In this document: in pieces, positions 48,060-64,000 of the stretch
How the letters are laid out: each line of letters opens with the position of its first letter
Position numbering within the stretch: position 1 is the stretch's first letter
Assembly: GCA_954871525.1 (NCBI GenBank)
Contig: OX940861.1
Location: 35,105,201-35,169,200 of the forward strand
Source of the DNA: Parietaria judaica
Taxonomy: Eukaryota; Streptophyta; Magnoliopsida; Rosales; Urticaceae
Reading direction: 5' to 3'
DNA: 64,000 nucleotides
Position numbers and translations under genes: made by a program
Notes under the pieces: model-generated
What the model saw: only the letters and a program-made list of their open reading frames with translations
Told to the model about the DNA's origin: nothing
The model's database searches: none

Positions 48060-49630
48060 AAATTAATAAACCACTAAAACAAAACAAAAAATACATTAGA
48101 ATATAGTAATATTACAAGAAAAGAATGGTAACATTTGGTTTTGATCTCTAAATATCGACCGAGTACGTATAACAGTTAGATTATATATTCAAGTACTGGT
48201 ATAGAATCTATCAATAGCGATAGAACACAGAAAATCAATGTTACGGTTACAATTTAACTTGCAGTTATTTCTGAAACTTATAGTACACTCTTTTCATAGT
48301 TTTCAAGATCCTTCAATGCATATGACACAGTGTTTACACACGAATGGGCTGTGTTTTGCTTATTTTTACGATTTGTATTATATAATTTGTAAGAGTTATA
48401 ATTTCTAAATTTGATGAGGAGTTATGAGTTGTTTTTATGATTTGTATGATATATGGGTACTCTACGAGTTTACAGTTGTAACGGAGGTTTACGCCTCGGC
48501 GTGTCTCGACCCTTAGGCCTCGTGGTACTAAGGGAACCGAGAAACTGCAAGAACACTTTCATAACTCAAATTAATTTGGTTGGATGGTTTTTCGGAGTAC
48601 GATCATATCAACAAAAAGTTCAATTTCAATTTAAGGAATATGCCAAGGTTCAACTAATTCCGCCGTTTGATATTAATTTCAGAACACGAAATCGAAAGCA
48701 AGCAAATCCATACCAGTGTTGAATCCATAGAACACACTTGTAGTTCCACCAACAGCGGAGCCAATCTAGAGAAGAGATATTGTGGAATGAGATTGAGAAT
48801 GAAGCTCAAGATATTGAAGAGAATGGAGACGAGGGAATACCATGGAAAAGCTGTCCCTGAGGAAGGGGCGAACGGTCCAGTCGCTGGTCTCCATGTCTTT
48901 GGTTAGAGGACCTGCACAGTCCAACTGCACTCAGGATCTTCTTTCATCCCTGATCGCACATTCGAAGAATTGAATTTTCAGCAACGATTCGTTGCTACGT
49001 TGAATCACAATAAAAAAGATTCTCACAACCCAAATGATATCTGGGCATTAGAGGGAGCAGAGCAAGAAACGATAAATGAATAAAATGAAGCTGCCATCCT
49101 CTTAGTGCCGGATCCTAGCTTATGGCTCCCCGGACCCAATCAAAGTTCAACAAACGAAAAGAAATGAACCTCGTAAAAAGGCACGTGAATTTCTGCGCAG
49201 GAACAAGCAGAAAACGAGCTCCTATTCTGGGCCTTTGGACGCAGGAACCACCGGAAGATTCTCCGCTTCCTCTTCGATCTTTAACCTGCCCTCGACCTCC
49301 ACTCCACTCGTGATCCAATGCCTTCTGCGTTGCAGCTGTGTCCAATTCCACTCACAATCAAGGTTATTTCATCAAACGATGAAAATGGAGCTTGCAAAAG
49401 AGCCCTTCCACGATCAAGGTTTGCCAAATCTTCACAAAATCCTCAGATTCACGTTCCTCACCAAATCGAACTTCAATCCCACTTCGATTGCTCGCTCTCA
49501 GCTTCTCCCTTCGATTTTCACGAATCGAGCTTCCTCTTTTTTTTTTCTTTCCCTGCCCGAGCCCTCCCTGATCAAGCTTCTCAATCGCTTCAGATCAATC
49601 TCGGCAGACTTCCGAGCCCTATATCATTTG
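48060..49630. other. Upstream region of the small gene; no firm coding exon
   Basis: The region holds moderately GC-rich stretches (about 48455-48560, 48740-48910 and 49110-49620) that read openly in short frames on both strands. I recognise no family. They may be the promoter and 5' non-coding exons of the small minus-strand gene, or old gene debris. Confidence 0.35.
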
Positions 49631-49633
49631 TTC

Positions 49634-50256
49634 CAAGGTTTAAAATGCCGCTTGCCGATTTTGTTTCGCAATATTCATGCCGATGGGCAAATCGGAAAAA
49701 AAGGGCATGCCGCATGCCGAAAATATCGCACATTTTCCATGGGCATACTGCATGCTGATGGGGTTTTCGACGAATATTCTGGAAAATATTTTTGAGTATT
49801 TAAGCAAGATATTTACATAGGTTTAAACCTACATATTAAATAAATAAAAGACATAATTGTATACAACAAAACACATTTTTAATTTAAATATGTAGACGAA
49901 ATGTATAATATTATTAGTTGAAGACTTGAAGTGTAATATTTTCTTCCTTTCCTTTGATGAAGTGAATACGTAGGTGAAGTGAAGTGTATAAGATTAGTTA
50001 AATACCAAACATAATTATTTTTGCCGAAAGTTTAATTGGTATTTTTACCACCAAATTTTTGCTTTTTTATGGAAATTCGCACCATTTTTCTACGTTTTCC
50101 TTCACAAAAATGACATTGGGCAGGAAAATGGGCATGCCGCAGGAATTTCGCGAAAAATGGTAAAACGACAGAGATAACCACAGGCTTTCGTTTCGTATTT
50201 CCTCGAAAAAAGAATATCGATGGGCATGCCGGATATTCGGGAAATTTTATACCTTG
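49634..50256. mobile_element. hAT-like element of the CAAGGT family, copy C (complete)
   Basis: It starts CAAGGTTTAAAATGCCG and ends ...AATTTTATACCTTG, the inverted counterpart. The 8-bp flank ATTTGTTC is identical at 49626-49633 and 50257-50264, the signature of a hAT insertion. The interior holds the palindromic GGGCATGCCGCATGCCG phrase and short TGAAGTGAATACG repeats. It encodes nothing. This intact copy defines the boundaries of copies A and B. Confidence 0.9.
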
Positions 50257-50264
50257 ATTTGTTC

Positions 50265-52200
50265 AATGGGCCCATTAAATTTTCATGCTGATGTTATAAT
50301 AGTTATTTGATTTTTTTTATTTGTTAAACATTTATATTAAAATATCTAAATACTCTCTTTTTTCTTCCTTCTTCGATACGCCTTCATCTTCTCAAAAACT
50401 TCAAAACTGTTGCTTCGTTTCATCTCTCTGCCTTTAGTTCCGTACATCTTTTCTTCACTTTTTTTTTTTTTTAATACGGATTGTGTTTAAGGCTATATGG
50501 ATTAGCTAGACTATTGGAGTTTTTTTACTAATCAGATTAATAGCTTGGTTCTTCCTCTCATGTCGATATGTTGAATTGATGAGCAAGCTGACACTTTTAT
50601 GACATTTTTAATAGAATTTTTTTTTTAATTAAAGGCCCCAATTTTTTATTTCGCGGAGGGCCACCGAAAACTCAGATCCGGCAAAAACAATAAACATACA
50701 TAAAATATCACACTGAAAAATTCAGTAGCATAAGTAGGATTCAAATTAAAGGCATAATAATCTAACATAAAATAGTTGTTATAAATTTGAATTAGATCAT
50801 TTAAAAAGCAAGAGCCTGACCAGTTCATAGCAGAAAATAATGATTAAATCTACACAATAATTATTGTATAACGATTAAAAACGGTGATATCTATATAAAC
50901 AATAGTACAAAATCATCGTTGTATATAGTTGAGAAAGATGGAAGTAAATAACTGTAAAAAACAGTGTCATTTGATAGTTTGCCATTTTATCGAACATGAG
51001 GTGGGTACAGATTCCACATTGAAAATGGACTTTCTAAATGGGTTGGGAAAACGACAATAGACATACAAAATTCATAAAAAAACGACTTAATATCAATAAT
51101 TTTAAACGGCAGATAGTTTAAAACTGGAATGGCATGGCCCAGACGGACCATCCATCGGCACGCAGGACCTCGCCGACCACAAGCTGCTCGACCTCCACAA
51201 CGCCTCCGTGGGACGTACGTCTCGTGGAAGCTCTCTGGTTTTCCGTCGAGCCTCGTCATCGGTTCCGATACCAGCCTCGACTCGTCTCGGCGTCAACGCT
51301 TAGGATGTGCAGGTCAGTTATTTAATTACAATGTTGTGTGATGACTGACGAATATTAGCAACTTTGGAGTCAAAGAGTAAAGTCTAAAATGCAACAACAT
51401 ATTTATGATTGATGATTCCGACTTACATGATCGGGGAGCACACGGACAGCTCGCGGTGGCACTGTAGCGTGGGCGGAGTGCCGGTGTTGAAGTGTTGTGC
51501 CATTGAAGACACTAAAATTAAAGTTTTATTACTCTTATACTATTTTTTTTTGTATCGACTCGCGTGTGCATATGTATATTTATTAATCTAAAGAATTTTT
51601 ACTTCATAAGTTATGCCAATATGTTCCCACTGAGCACTTGATGTATTGAGAGTTCTTGAATTAATAATTAGTTAAGCTAACTAAATTTCATTAAGTGATC
51701 TTTGATATATTTTAATGAATTGTTAGCTTTAGTTATACCATGCTTAAGTAATTGCGTCATCTTTTAACCCTTCAAAACAAAAGGAAGAAATACTTATTCT
51801 CAGTGCCGTATCTTAAACACAGTATTAGATACTAATATTCCTAGAGCTTTTCCATTTTTATTTATTTAAAAGCACAAACGAATTATTTAATCAATATTAC
51901 TTTCACGTAGATTCTCGCAAAATATTTTCAAACAATCTTTAGTTATTTATTTTTGCAGGTATATAATATATGACTAGTTTCATGAGATAAGGACAAGGAT
52001 ATAGATAGAGAATATAAATATAGAGCACAAAAGATATGTGTAGATCAAAACGTAAGTAGTTATATATTACTTTAACAAGAGTAATGTTATTTAATTAAAA
52101 AAAAAAAAAGTTCAAAATCAAAATTACAGACAGTCTCAGATTATGAGATCTCCTCTACATAATCGAGCGACCCTTTTTTTGTTGTTCTAATATATATATT
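50265..52200. other. Spacer downstream of the WAT1 gene, with a GC-rich patch
   Basis: The region is mostly AT-rich. The patch at about 51125-51330 is GC-rich and coding-like on both strands (for example plus-frame [18 protein letters not shown] and, in another frame, [18 protein letters not shown]), but I recognise no family. It is followed by another short open piece near 51409-51500. It could be an exon remnant. Confidence 0.35.
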
Positions 52201-52264
52201 TCACCCCGAATCTTGGTAGATTCTCTCCTAGAAGAACCGACACAAGAATCTTATCGGTGATCAT

Positions 52265-57088
<4,824 letters not shown>

Positions 57089-57099
57089 TTTGCTTCACT

Positions 57100-58465
57100 C
57101 TATGTTGTTCACTCGAAACACACAAGCTATGATGATGATGATCTCTCTCAAACTTATATTCTTAGACGGTGTTGGTATTGCTCTCTTTGCTTGCCAAATC
57201 TCAAACTAGTAATGCTCCTTCTTATAGGAACACAAAAGGTGTAGAAAACCCTAATAGAATAAGAGAAATAGTAATAATTAAAAAAGTAAGTACGTGGTCC
57301 ATGTTAGTACGTAGAACACGTCGAGGCTCTCTCTCCCCCTCTCTTTCTCTCTCCTCTAGGATTCTCTTATCCATATGATGTAAATACAAATTCCATCTTA
57401 TTCCAAAGCAAACAGAATCCTCACTGATTTTTCTATCAGAATCATTTGTGTTTCACGAGGGAAATATTAAAATTTGGATCTCTTTGCAAATAATGCAAGC
57501 TCTATTATTAGTTTTTGTTGCTTTCGCTATGGAAAGTGGGGTTTTGACTCATTGACCCTCGAATGGAGATTAGGTTTAGTGCTTTACAATGACATATACA
57601 GCTTATGTGGTAAGTGTGGTGCTATTAAGAGTGGACACCACTACACAAAACCAAAAGGCCAACTTGAGTAGTACATCACCACTCTTGATTAACTCTCGAT
57701 TTACAGCATCATTTTATTCATATAATTATATCAAAAACTTATATTATTATTTGTGAGTGCGAATGACATGGCTAGGTAAGTTTTTTCTTTTCTTCTTACA
57801 TTAATATGATGGTAGTGGGTTGATAAAAGAAATTATTACTTATAACTCTACTTTGTCAAAATGATTGTAATTAGGGTTTGATACTTACTATCTTTTCAAT
57901 TAGCCATTTTCACTCCGATGTGTAAAAACATAAAGGTAAGTTAGATTTGGGAAGGAGTTGGAATGCTTAATGGAAAGCAGTGAGCATATAGGCCGTCGCT
58001 TCTTGTTTCCATGATCTACACGCAACAATGCATGTAGGTTTTTATCTTACTATAATGGTAATGAAGTATACATATATGACGTAGGTACGAAAAGTACGTA
58101 TAGTATAGTTGATAACCCTTTTTAAGATGCTCTAAAATACGGTTGATAGAGCTGTAGACTAGGCTATAATATGCTTGATCGTATTCTATCTTGTTTTAAT
58201 TTACATATACTTAAGAAAAAATTATCACTTTCTATATGTGTAATTCGTTTTGGGCTTGCGAATCTCTTTTAGTACTCTTTAATATTCTCCATATCCTTCT
58301 CTTCCCAAGCTCTTTTTCTTATTATTTATTTTTATATTTTCCTTATTTGAGAGTTTAAATCTCCATAATTTTTTTTTTCAAAGTACATTCTGAAAACAAT
58401 GACATATGTCGGAGTTATGAAATTGTCGCAAATCGCTTGTGATGTGATTATTCAAATATATCAAA
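57100..58465. other. WAT1 promoter side and spacer
   Basis: No coding exon found. A CT-rich stretch at about 57329-57356 lies upstream of the minus-strand WAT1 start and could be part of its leader or promoter. Confidence 0.4.
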
Positions 58466-58849
58466 TGTTGTCTCTGCAAATTTTCAAATAATTCACGCAA
58501 GCATGATACCGGGGCAAGACGCAAATAAGAATTTATGTACACGTTAGTGCAAGCCTGTGTCGATTAAGTTTGACTTGCTCATCAAGTATGCTTGCTCGGC
58601 AAATTTTGTTGAGTTGGCAAGTTTTCTTTATTAGTTTTTCATTTATTGTTAAACTTGGGCACCAAGTTTAAATTACCTATATATATATATATCTTGTAGA
58701 GTGTAATTAGGAAATAACTCCAACTTTCCCCTTCCTTTGTAATTTCGACATTATTCACTACAGAGAGTATTCTCCCCAAAACTATTCTCGTTTCTCTTTG
58801 TGTTCTTGTGTGTGTGCTTTTGGCTTAAAGATCTAGTTTCGAACTAACA
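58466..58849 (+). repeat. Probable 5' LTR of copia element 2
   Basis: The right edge is firm: ...GAACTAACA ends at 58849, just before the PBS. The left edge is a choice: TGTTGTCTCTGC at 58466 gives matching TGTT/AACA ends; other TG starts (for example 58556) are possible. The 3' LTR lies outside the window, so the length cannot be checked. Confidence 0.55.
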
Positions 58850-58851
58850 TT

Positions 58852-58863
58852 TGGTATCAGAGC
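58852..58863 (+). promoter_or_regulatory. Primer-binding site of copia element 2
   Basis: TGGTATCAGAGC, complementary to the 3' end of initiator tRNA-Met, starts three bases after the LTR and 16 bp before the gag ATG at 58879. Confidence 0.9.
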
Positions 58864-58878
58864 GTCAAGGGCCAGAAG

Positions 58879-61503
58879 ATGTCGTCACCGCCGTCACCCA
58901 GTAAGGTTGTCGCAGCCGAGATGACAAAGAACCAGAAGGAAGGGAATGTCACGCTGAGTTATCCGATGTTCAAGAAGAGCAATTACTCAGTGTGGGTGTT
59001 GAAGATGAGAGTGAATCTTCAAGCACAAGTAGTTTGGGAGGCCGTAGCAGACAATGAAGTCGAAGTTCGGAAGGAGAGGATTGCGCTTGCGGCCATCTGT
59101 TAGGGAGTTCTGGAAGATGTCCTTCTCATGATCACCGAGAAGGATTCCGCAAAAGAAGAGTGTGAGACACTTCGGACGATGTACATGGGCGCAGAACGTG
59201 TCAAGGATGCCAAGGTTCAAACCTTAAAGAGCGAGTTTGAGGTTCTCCGTACGGGAGACAGTGAATCTATAGACGAATTCGCGATGAAGCTTACCTCCAT
59301 TGTTACAGGTATTCGATCGCTAGGCGACCAGGTGGACGAGACCACAATGGTCAAGAAGTTCCTGCAAGCAGTGCCTCAACGTTACTTGCAGATCGTGACG
59401 TCGATCGAGCAGTTCGGCGACCTCAAGACTATGACAGTCGAGGAGGTTGTCGGTCGTCTGAAAGTCCACGAGGAGAGGCTTCGAGGATGTGGCGACAAGG
59501 AAGAGGACAAGCGCCTCCTGCTCACACATGAAGAATGGATGGTTAAGCAGAAGTGGAACTAGCGAGAAGGTTCTTCTTCTAGCTCGTCGAGTCGCAGCGA
59601 GAGCCGTGGACGTGGCAGAGGCCGAGGTCGAGGACGTGGTCCCAACGAGCGTGGTCGAGGCAGTAGCACTCCCCGCCAAGACGGCGCCACCCGCAAGGAC
59701 AAGAGCACAGTGAAGTGCTACAATTGTCAGAAGTATGGTCACTACGTGAATGAGTGTCATACTAAGAATCGCGATGAAGAAGCGAATCTTCTAAGATTCG
59801 ATGACGACGAGCATGCGCTTATGTTCGCCGAGGCGATGGCAGACTTAAGCAGCGACGAGCACGTCAACCAGGATGTGGTTGACTTGACTCACATCGAGCA
59901 GGTGGTCGACTTGACGCGACGCAGCGACCAGGATGTGGTCGATGAGACACACGTCGAGCAGTGCCGCATCGATGAAGTAATTGATGAACAGGTACCCAGC
60001 GAGGAGGTGCCTGACGACCAAGTACTAAGCCCGATGGACGAGCTGATGATGGCAGAGAAGCCCAGCTCGAATAGGAAGAACGACGAGCAAACTAGAACGG
60101 TGATGCTCAATGAAGAAAAGGTTTCGCCAACCTACTCGCAGATGGCGAAGCGAAGGTCTATACCGACGTTTGGTATTTAGACAACGGAGCAAGCAACCAC
60201 ATGACGGGTCATCGAGCCAAGTTTGAAGTGTTTGACGAGAAGATCACAGGAAGCGTGAAGTTCGGCGATGGTTCCATCGTTGACATCAAAGGAAGATGGT
60301 CCATCCTATTCAAGTGCAAGAACGGTGACCAACGTTTGTTAACTGAAATTTATTACATTCCGAAGCTGAAGAGTAAAATTATCAGCTTAGGACAGATGAC
60401 TGAGATTGGTCACACAATGATCCTATCGAGATAGTTCCTGAAGATGTGGAATCGCGACGGCGCGCTATTGATGAAGGTGAGGAGATCACTGAATCGGTTA
60501 TACAAGATCAACCTTATGGTACATCAACCGGTTTGCTTGATGGCGTCGATTGCTGACCTAGCGTGGCTATGGCATGTGAGACTTGGGCACGTGAATTTCC
60601 ACGCGCTCAAGAATATAGGAGACAAGGAGATGGCCTTTGGGGTTCCTAAGATTGAACACTCCGATCAGCTATGCGAATGCTGCATGGTTGCAAATCAGAC
60701 AAGAGTGCAATTTTCGATCAAGGCCAACTTCCGAGCAAAGCGACCACTCCAGCTGGTGCACGCGGACCTGTGTGGTCCTATCACCTCGGCAAATCTCGTC
60801 GCCAATAAGTATTTCTTGCTTCTTGTCGATGACTACAACCGTCGGATGTGGGTGTACACGCTCAAGGAGAAGGCATGAGCCTTTGAAGTCTTCAGGAAAT
60901 TCAAGAGGCTCGTGGAGAACCAGTCAGGGCCTAGACTAAAAACTTTGCAAACACATCATGGAGGAGAATTCACGTCCTACAAGTTCGCCGAGTATTGCAG
61001 AGAAGAAGGTGTAGAGCAACACTTGACCGCACCATACACGCCTCAGCAGAACGGCTTGGTGGAGAGACGGAATTGGACCGTCATGAACACAGCAAAGAGC
61101 TTGATGAAAAGCATGCAGGTTCCAACAAGACTATGGGATGAAGTAGTACGACACGCGGTCTACTTGTTGAACCGATTGCTGACGAAGGCGCTAGGCGAGC
61201 TCACCCCTTACCCAATGTGGAAAGGGAAGAAATCTCATATGGAGCATTTGAGGGTGTTTGGGTGCACCGTTCACGTGAAGAGAGTGGGACCACACCTCAA
61301 GAACTCGATGATCAGAGTGAGCCGATGGTGTACCTAGGCGCCAAGGAGGGCAGCAAGGCACATGGGTTTTATAACCATCGAACGGGCAAGGCTCATGTGA
61401 GTAGAGATGCTGTGTTCGAATTGGAGAAGAAGTGGGACTGGCGCGACGAGCAGGGAGATCCCGAAAGAGAACTCAGTGGAGTTCACCCTCGAGGAGGAAG
61501 AGG
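58879..61503 (+). pseudogene. Ty1/copia gag-pol (element 2), interrupted by a nested LTR
   Basis: Gag (58879 on) carries a UBN2-type region (FEVLRTGDSESIDEFAMKLT), an Arg-Gly-rich linker (about 59590-59700) and a zinc knuckle CYNCQKYGHYVNEC at 59713. Protease follows (YLDNGASNHMTG near 60175), then GAG-pre-integrase with WHVRLGHVNFHAL and the integrase core (HADLCGPI, LLVDDYNRRMWVYTL, YTPQQNGLVERRN) to about 61330. A frame change leads to the YLGAKEGSKAHGF segment. Stops are present at about 59101, 59560, 60178, 60432 and 60876. Coding is cut at 61503, before reverse transcriptase, by the insertion of another LTR. The gag zinc knuckle and protease style suggest the Retrofit/Ale side of copia, tentatively. 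Confidence 0.9.
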
Positions 61504-64000
61504 TGTTGGACATATGTGTCCTTAAACAAGATATTTTATCCATTTGTAAAAGATTATGATATGTCATTGAATAAAGATAATACTTATTCTGTTAATCTTA
61601 TTATAGTTTCTGGTAGAGTAAAATAGAATGTTTGTTTCCTTAGTTCATAAAGGATGCAATTATGTTATTATTATCACATCAGAGTCAATGTGAGGAAGAA
61701 TTAATAATCATAATAAATGAACTTAAAATGTCCGTGACCTGATTAACTGGGTGGGAGCCCATTAATCGTATAAGGTCATTAATGTGACTAAGTGACAATC
61801 CTATTCTGGATTTTGTGTGTGTCACACTCACTAGAAGTGCATTAAGTATGAAGTGTCTTCATACTGGACTGGACCTGACTTAAACTCCGGAAGTTATCAT
61901 ATAAGACCGTCACTGATAACTTGGAGTTGAGTCACTAGTAGATGATCAAATGGATATTCGATCTAAGTCCTGAGTGGTCTTGAGTCCGAGCTGCTGGCTT
62001 GATTGTTCTTTGATTTAACCGTTAAAGAACACAATATATTACCGTTGTTCCCAACACTATTATTTTGGGAACATGATAGTCAGCAGTAAGGGTAGCTTGG
62101 TCATAGACATGGGCATCACACAGCTCTCTTCAAAGTGATGATGATTCCCTTGATTGTCAGTGGTGAGAAGTGAGAGGTACCCGTGCGCAACTTATGAATC
62201 GAAACCATAAGTGAGTAACTCATAATATTACTGACTGAGTCAAGGTTGAAAATGCAATGAGGGGCATAACGGTAGAAACCGCCTGCTCGTGTGTGGATCA
62301 TCAAGTGAAAGATCAATAACCCGAATTTGATTGTATCAATGGACACCCTGCTGTTATAAAGGGAATAATATATACCGTATCACTAAAGAGTGCAGCCTCG
62401 GGTCTATAGTGGAATCACTTCGAGGTTTGACGAACAACTAGCAGTTCGTTGGAGCTTAAGTGATACGGGTCCATGGTCCCCAGGATAGCTCCGTAACGGA
62501 TGATACGTACGTGATTAAAATACATTCTAGATAAGGTTTAATCATTTGGCTTGACTTATAAAACTGAAAGGTCTGTGGCAGACATCAGATAGTTTTATCG
62601 TCAGCGTGGCAAAAGTACCATATCTTAGTACACGAAATTAACTGATAAAAGAAAGTTAGAATTTATATTTTCTATTAGCACCATGTTGTTGGAAATTAAA
62701 TTCTAAGCAACTTTGCTTTTTGAACCAAGTCATTTCGACTTACGATTAGTGATTTATGGATTTTCTAAGTTTGTGCTCGGTTCGATAAACTATGAAATTA
62801 AATCACATGTCACGAATTTAAATGATGGTGTGGCACCATGACATTTTAATGTGTGATATTGAGATCAGGAATTATTAATCTAATTTAATTATTTGGATTT
62901 AATTATTAATATCTTATTAATAATTAATTAATAATTAATAGATTTATATTAATAATAATATATATTTAATTATATATATTACATGTGTAAATCGATGTGG
63001 GCTTGCATGACCTAGCCCACACGAGTTTGACCTAGCTAAGGTTTTGAAATTTGTGACATAAGTACCTAAAGTTTAGTACTTTGGCAAAAACCCTAAAATC
63101 AATCTTATCCTTTAGATCGGAGATGATTTAATATCAACCGTAGGATTAAGATGATTGATTTTTGACCTAACCCTAATTCGAAAAATAGTAGCTTGGTGAC
63201 CAAGCTTAGGGTTTTTCGAATTTGACCTAATTAATTGTATCCGTTAGATCGGTTTAAGATTTAATCTTTACCGTCGTATTGGAAATTAATTAATATATAT
63301 ATTTTCGAAGATAATGATGAAGATAAAATTGAATTAGACTTTTACCAAGTCTTAGAATATTTGATTTTTATCCCAAATTAATTTGATCCATTAGATCGGT
63401 CTAAGATTAATCTAAGTCGTTGGATCTAGATAATTAATTTCTAAATTAGCATTATTATATATATATATATTTCGAAATTAATATAAGTAGATAAGATTGG
63501 TTTACCAAGTCTTTCTTATTTAATTAAATCCCTAATTAATTATATCCATTGGATTTAGATGAGATTAAATCTAAGCCTTTGGATTAGGATAATTAATTAT
63601 ATTTAATAATAATTTTTGAAATTAGATATATATATATAAATATTCGAATTATATTTAAATAAGAAGATAAGATTGATTTTTGTATTTATCAAGTCTTTCT
63701 TATTTAATTAAATACAAGTTTAATTATAACCATTGGATCTAGATGAGATTAAATCTCAACCATTGGATTGGAATAATTAAAGTATTTAAATATATATAAA
63801 ATTCGAATTTAGGAGTGAAAATCTCTAATTCGGTTACGGGCCAAGTGTATAAATAGGGAGCTCATTTACAACATTTTACATACCTCTCCCCAGAGCAAAA
63901 ACTCGAGCTCTCCCTCTCTCTCTAGGGTCTTCGAGTTTTCTGCCTCTGATCTCATTTCTGGTTCGGCTTAGGAGACTATTTCTCCGGAAGCTTCAAAAGA
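61504..64000 (+). repeat. 5' part of a large LTR (same family as 34168-36875), truncated by window end
   Basis: It begins TGTTGGACATATGTGTCCTT directly after copia element 2 sequence and matches the minus strand of the solo LTR over its whole visible length of about 2.5 kb. A TATA box (TATAAATAG at 63848-63856) and a CT-rich leader lie near the end. By comparison with the 2,708-bp solo copy, about 200 bp of LTR should remain beyond the window. Whether a full element or another solo LTR follows is not visible. Confidence 0.88.

Overview
The window is nuclear DNA from a flowering plant, most likely a eudicot. The genes are intron-rich with GT/AG introns, one gene encodes a plant-specific LysM GPI-anchored protein, one a WAT1-type EamA transporter, and the intergenic space is AT-rich and packed with plant transposons: Ty1/copia LTR elements primed from initiator tRNA-Met, hAT-like and Mutator-like non-autonomous elements and a PIF/Harbinger relic. 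I cannot name the species.

Five protein-coding genes could be resolved exon by exon with the reading frame closing exactly. On the plus strand: a LysM GPI-anchored receptor-like protein (6315-8655, 5 exons, 414 aa), the small catalytic subunit of DNA primase (9849-14280, 16 exons, 445 aa), TFIIH subunit TFB4/p34 (15835-18874, 10 exons, 294 aa) and a HIRIP3-like histone-binding protein (39250-43872, 9 exons, 492 aa). On the minus strand: a WAT1-related transporter (57088-52265, 6 exons, 377 aa). A small unidentified three-exon gene lies on the minus strand at 48000-46746. A 2-oxoglutarate-dependent dioxygenase of the AOP type (20873-19846, minus) is broken: it has a frameshift and lacks the exon that carries the iron ligands.

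Layout. 0-1.5 kb: Harbinger transposase relic. 2.5-5.4 kb: small TIR elements. 5.9-18.9 kb: a compact cluster of three housekeeping or defence genes, all on plus. 19.8-20.9 kb: dioxygenase pseudogene. 22.9-24.1 kb: a Mutator-type element with about 180-bp TIRs and a perfect 9-bp target duplication. 24.3-33.3 kb: a nested stack, with three hAT-like elements abutting one another at a repeated TTTATAT target and the last split by a decayed copia element that lacks its 3' LTR. 33.6-37.9 kb: decayed tandem gene copies interrupted by a 2,708-bp solo LTR with a perfect 5-bp target duplication. 39.2-43.9 kb: HIRIP3-like gene. 44.7-46.3 kb: diverged tandem repeats. 46.7-48.0 kb: small gene. 49.6-50.3 kb: a complete hAT-like copy with a perfect 8-bp target duplication. 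52.3-57.1 kb: WAT1 gene. 58.5-61.5 kb: a second copia element, interrupted at 61504 by another copy of the same 2.7-kb LTR family, inverted relative to the solo LTR and running off the window.

Primase (replication), TFB4 (transcription initiation and nucleotide-excision repair) and the HIRIP3-like protein (chromatin) are all nuclear housekeeping proteins, but nothing in the sequence suggests that they are functionally clustered. I found no rRNA, tRNA, CRISPR or clearly novel gene system. The most unusual material is the transposon stratigraphy and some unidentified decaying coding-like repeats.
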